From Olivibacter jilunii (GTDB taxonomy: Bacteria > Bacteroidota > Bacteroidia > Sphingobacteriales > Sphingobacteriaceae), in NCBI RefSeq assembly GCF_900607235.1, contig NZ_LR027852.1:468600-532599 (forward strand): DNA of 64,000 bases. The letters run 5' to 3'. Every line of letters begins with the position of its first letter. Within the stretch, counting starts at the first letter, position 1. Shown here in pieces: positions 63,895 through 64,000 of this stretch. The position numbers and the translations under genes are program-made. The notes under the pieces were generated by a model. That model had not been told where the DNA came from. It searched no databases and saw only the letters and a program-made list of their open reading frames with translations.

Positions 63895-63925
63895 TTTGGA
63901 GAAAAGAAAAAAGCTGTTACCTTTG
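63895..63925 (+). promoter_or_regulatory. Tandem promoter P2, full consensus
   Basis: TTTG at 63895-63898, 19 bases, then TACCTTTG at 63918-63925; same element sequences and spacing as P1. It points to the right, beyond the window edge. Confidence 0.88.
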
Positions 63926-64000
63926 CACTCCCAATCGGGAGAGAGGGGACGACGGAACGGGCGCGATGCCCGGGAAGGTGAAAGAAAAAAGCAGGAAGTA
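63926..64000 (+). other. 5' leader of a highly expressed, probably rRNA, operon (partial)
   Basis: The predicted transcript from P2 starts with CTCCC-AATC-GGGAG (63928-63941), like the hairpin after P1, followed by G-rich unstructured sequence to the window end. No coding frame is apparent. rRNA identity is inferred from the promoter strength and arrangement only; the mature 16S sequence is not in the window. Confidence 0.45.

Noticed and set aside
1..64000. CRISPR arrays, insertion sequences, integrases, att sites
   Set aside because: No regularly spaced repeats, transposase or integrase motifs, or terminal repeats flanking a block were seen by eye.

Overview
The window looks like an ordinary chromosomal segment of a Bacteroidota bacterium, most likely Sphingobacteriaceae or a close relative. 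Supporting signs are SusC/SusD and several CarboxypepD_reg-type TonB-dependent receptors, AraC regulators with N-terminal cupins, few Shine-Dalgarno sites, and promoters of the Bacteroidota form TTTG-N19-TAnnTTTG placed just upstream of genes. I see no insertion sequence, prophage, CRISPR array, tRNA or complete rRNA gene.

Layout. 0-6.4 kb: secreted M28 peptidase, AraC regulator plus Bcr/CflA-type efflux pump, NAPE-PLD-like metallohydrolase, YtxH-like small protein. 6.4-12.2 kb (minus): AraC regulator followed by two TonB-dependent receptors. 12.2-18.8 kb: a gene-free stretch with a candidate structured RNA, a lipoprotein FKBP isomerase, a siderophore-type receptor with Fur-like boxes, a nucleoside transporter and mobA. 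19.1-23.4 kb: a tight five-gene operon (nucleotidyltransferase, ATP-grasp, CDP-alcohol phosphatidyltransferase, flippase-like membrane protein, HAD phosphatase) that looks like a phospholipid head-group pathway. 23.6-29.5 kb: TDT-family transporter and a molybdenum oxidoreductase complex (NarI-like membrane subunit, NasC/NarB-like catalytic subunit, four-cluster ferredoxin, Rieske protein, small membrane protein); mobA nearby could supply its guanylylated cofactor. 29.5-35.8 kb: GH18 chitinase-HipA-like kinase-DUF3037 overlapping operon, a SulP permease preceded by a likely regulatory leader peptide ending Pro-Pro-stop, an atypical SDR and a double-UspA protein. 36-42.8 kb: AraC, SusC, SusD and a GH105 enzyme, i.e. 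a small pectin/rhamnogalacturonan utilisation locus. 43-48.8 kb: small unknown or lipoprotein genes and the 5-oxoprolinase genes pxpBCA. 49-55.6 kb: PPK2, FAD monooxygenase, methyltransferase, NUDIX hydrolase and an ABC export operon with a NEW3-domain partner. 55.7-63.6 kb: PPOX-fold protein, fused CcsB-CcsA cytochrome c synthase, SIR2-like protein, small lipoprotein, alkyladenine glycosylase, UPF1-like helicase.

The last 250 bases hold two near-perfect tandem promoters with identical 19-base spacers and similar short hairpins at the start of each predicted transcript. This is what the head of an rRNA (or other very highly expressed) operon looks like; the gene itself would lie past the window. 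The first promoter is followed by a terminator-like hairpin and T-run that can fold in two mutually exclusive ways.

The items most worth following are: the SulP leader peptide, the tandem promoter/attenuator-like leader at the right end, the phospholipid-type operon with its altered CDP-alcohol motif, the Mo-oxidoreductase complex of uncertain topology and substrate, and the SIR2-like protein with an apparently substituted catalytic histidine. All names rest on motif reading by eye, without database searches.
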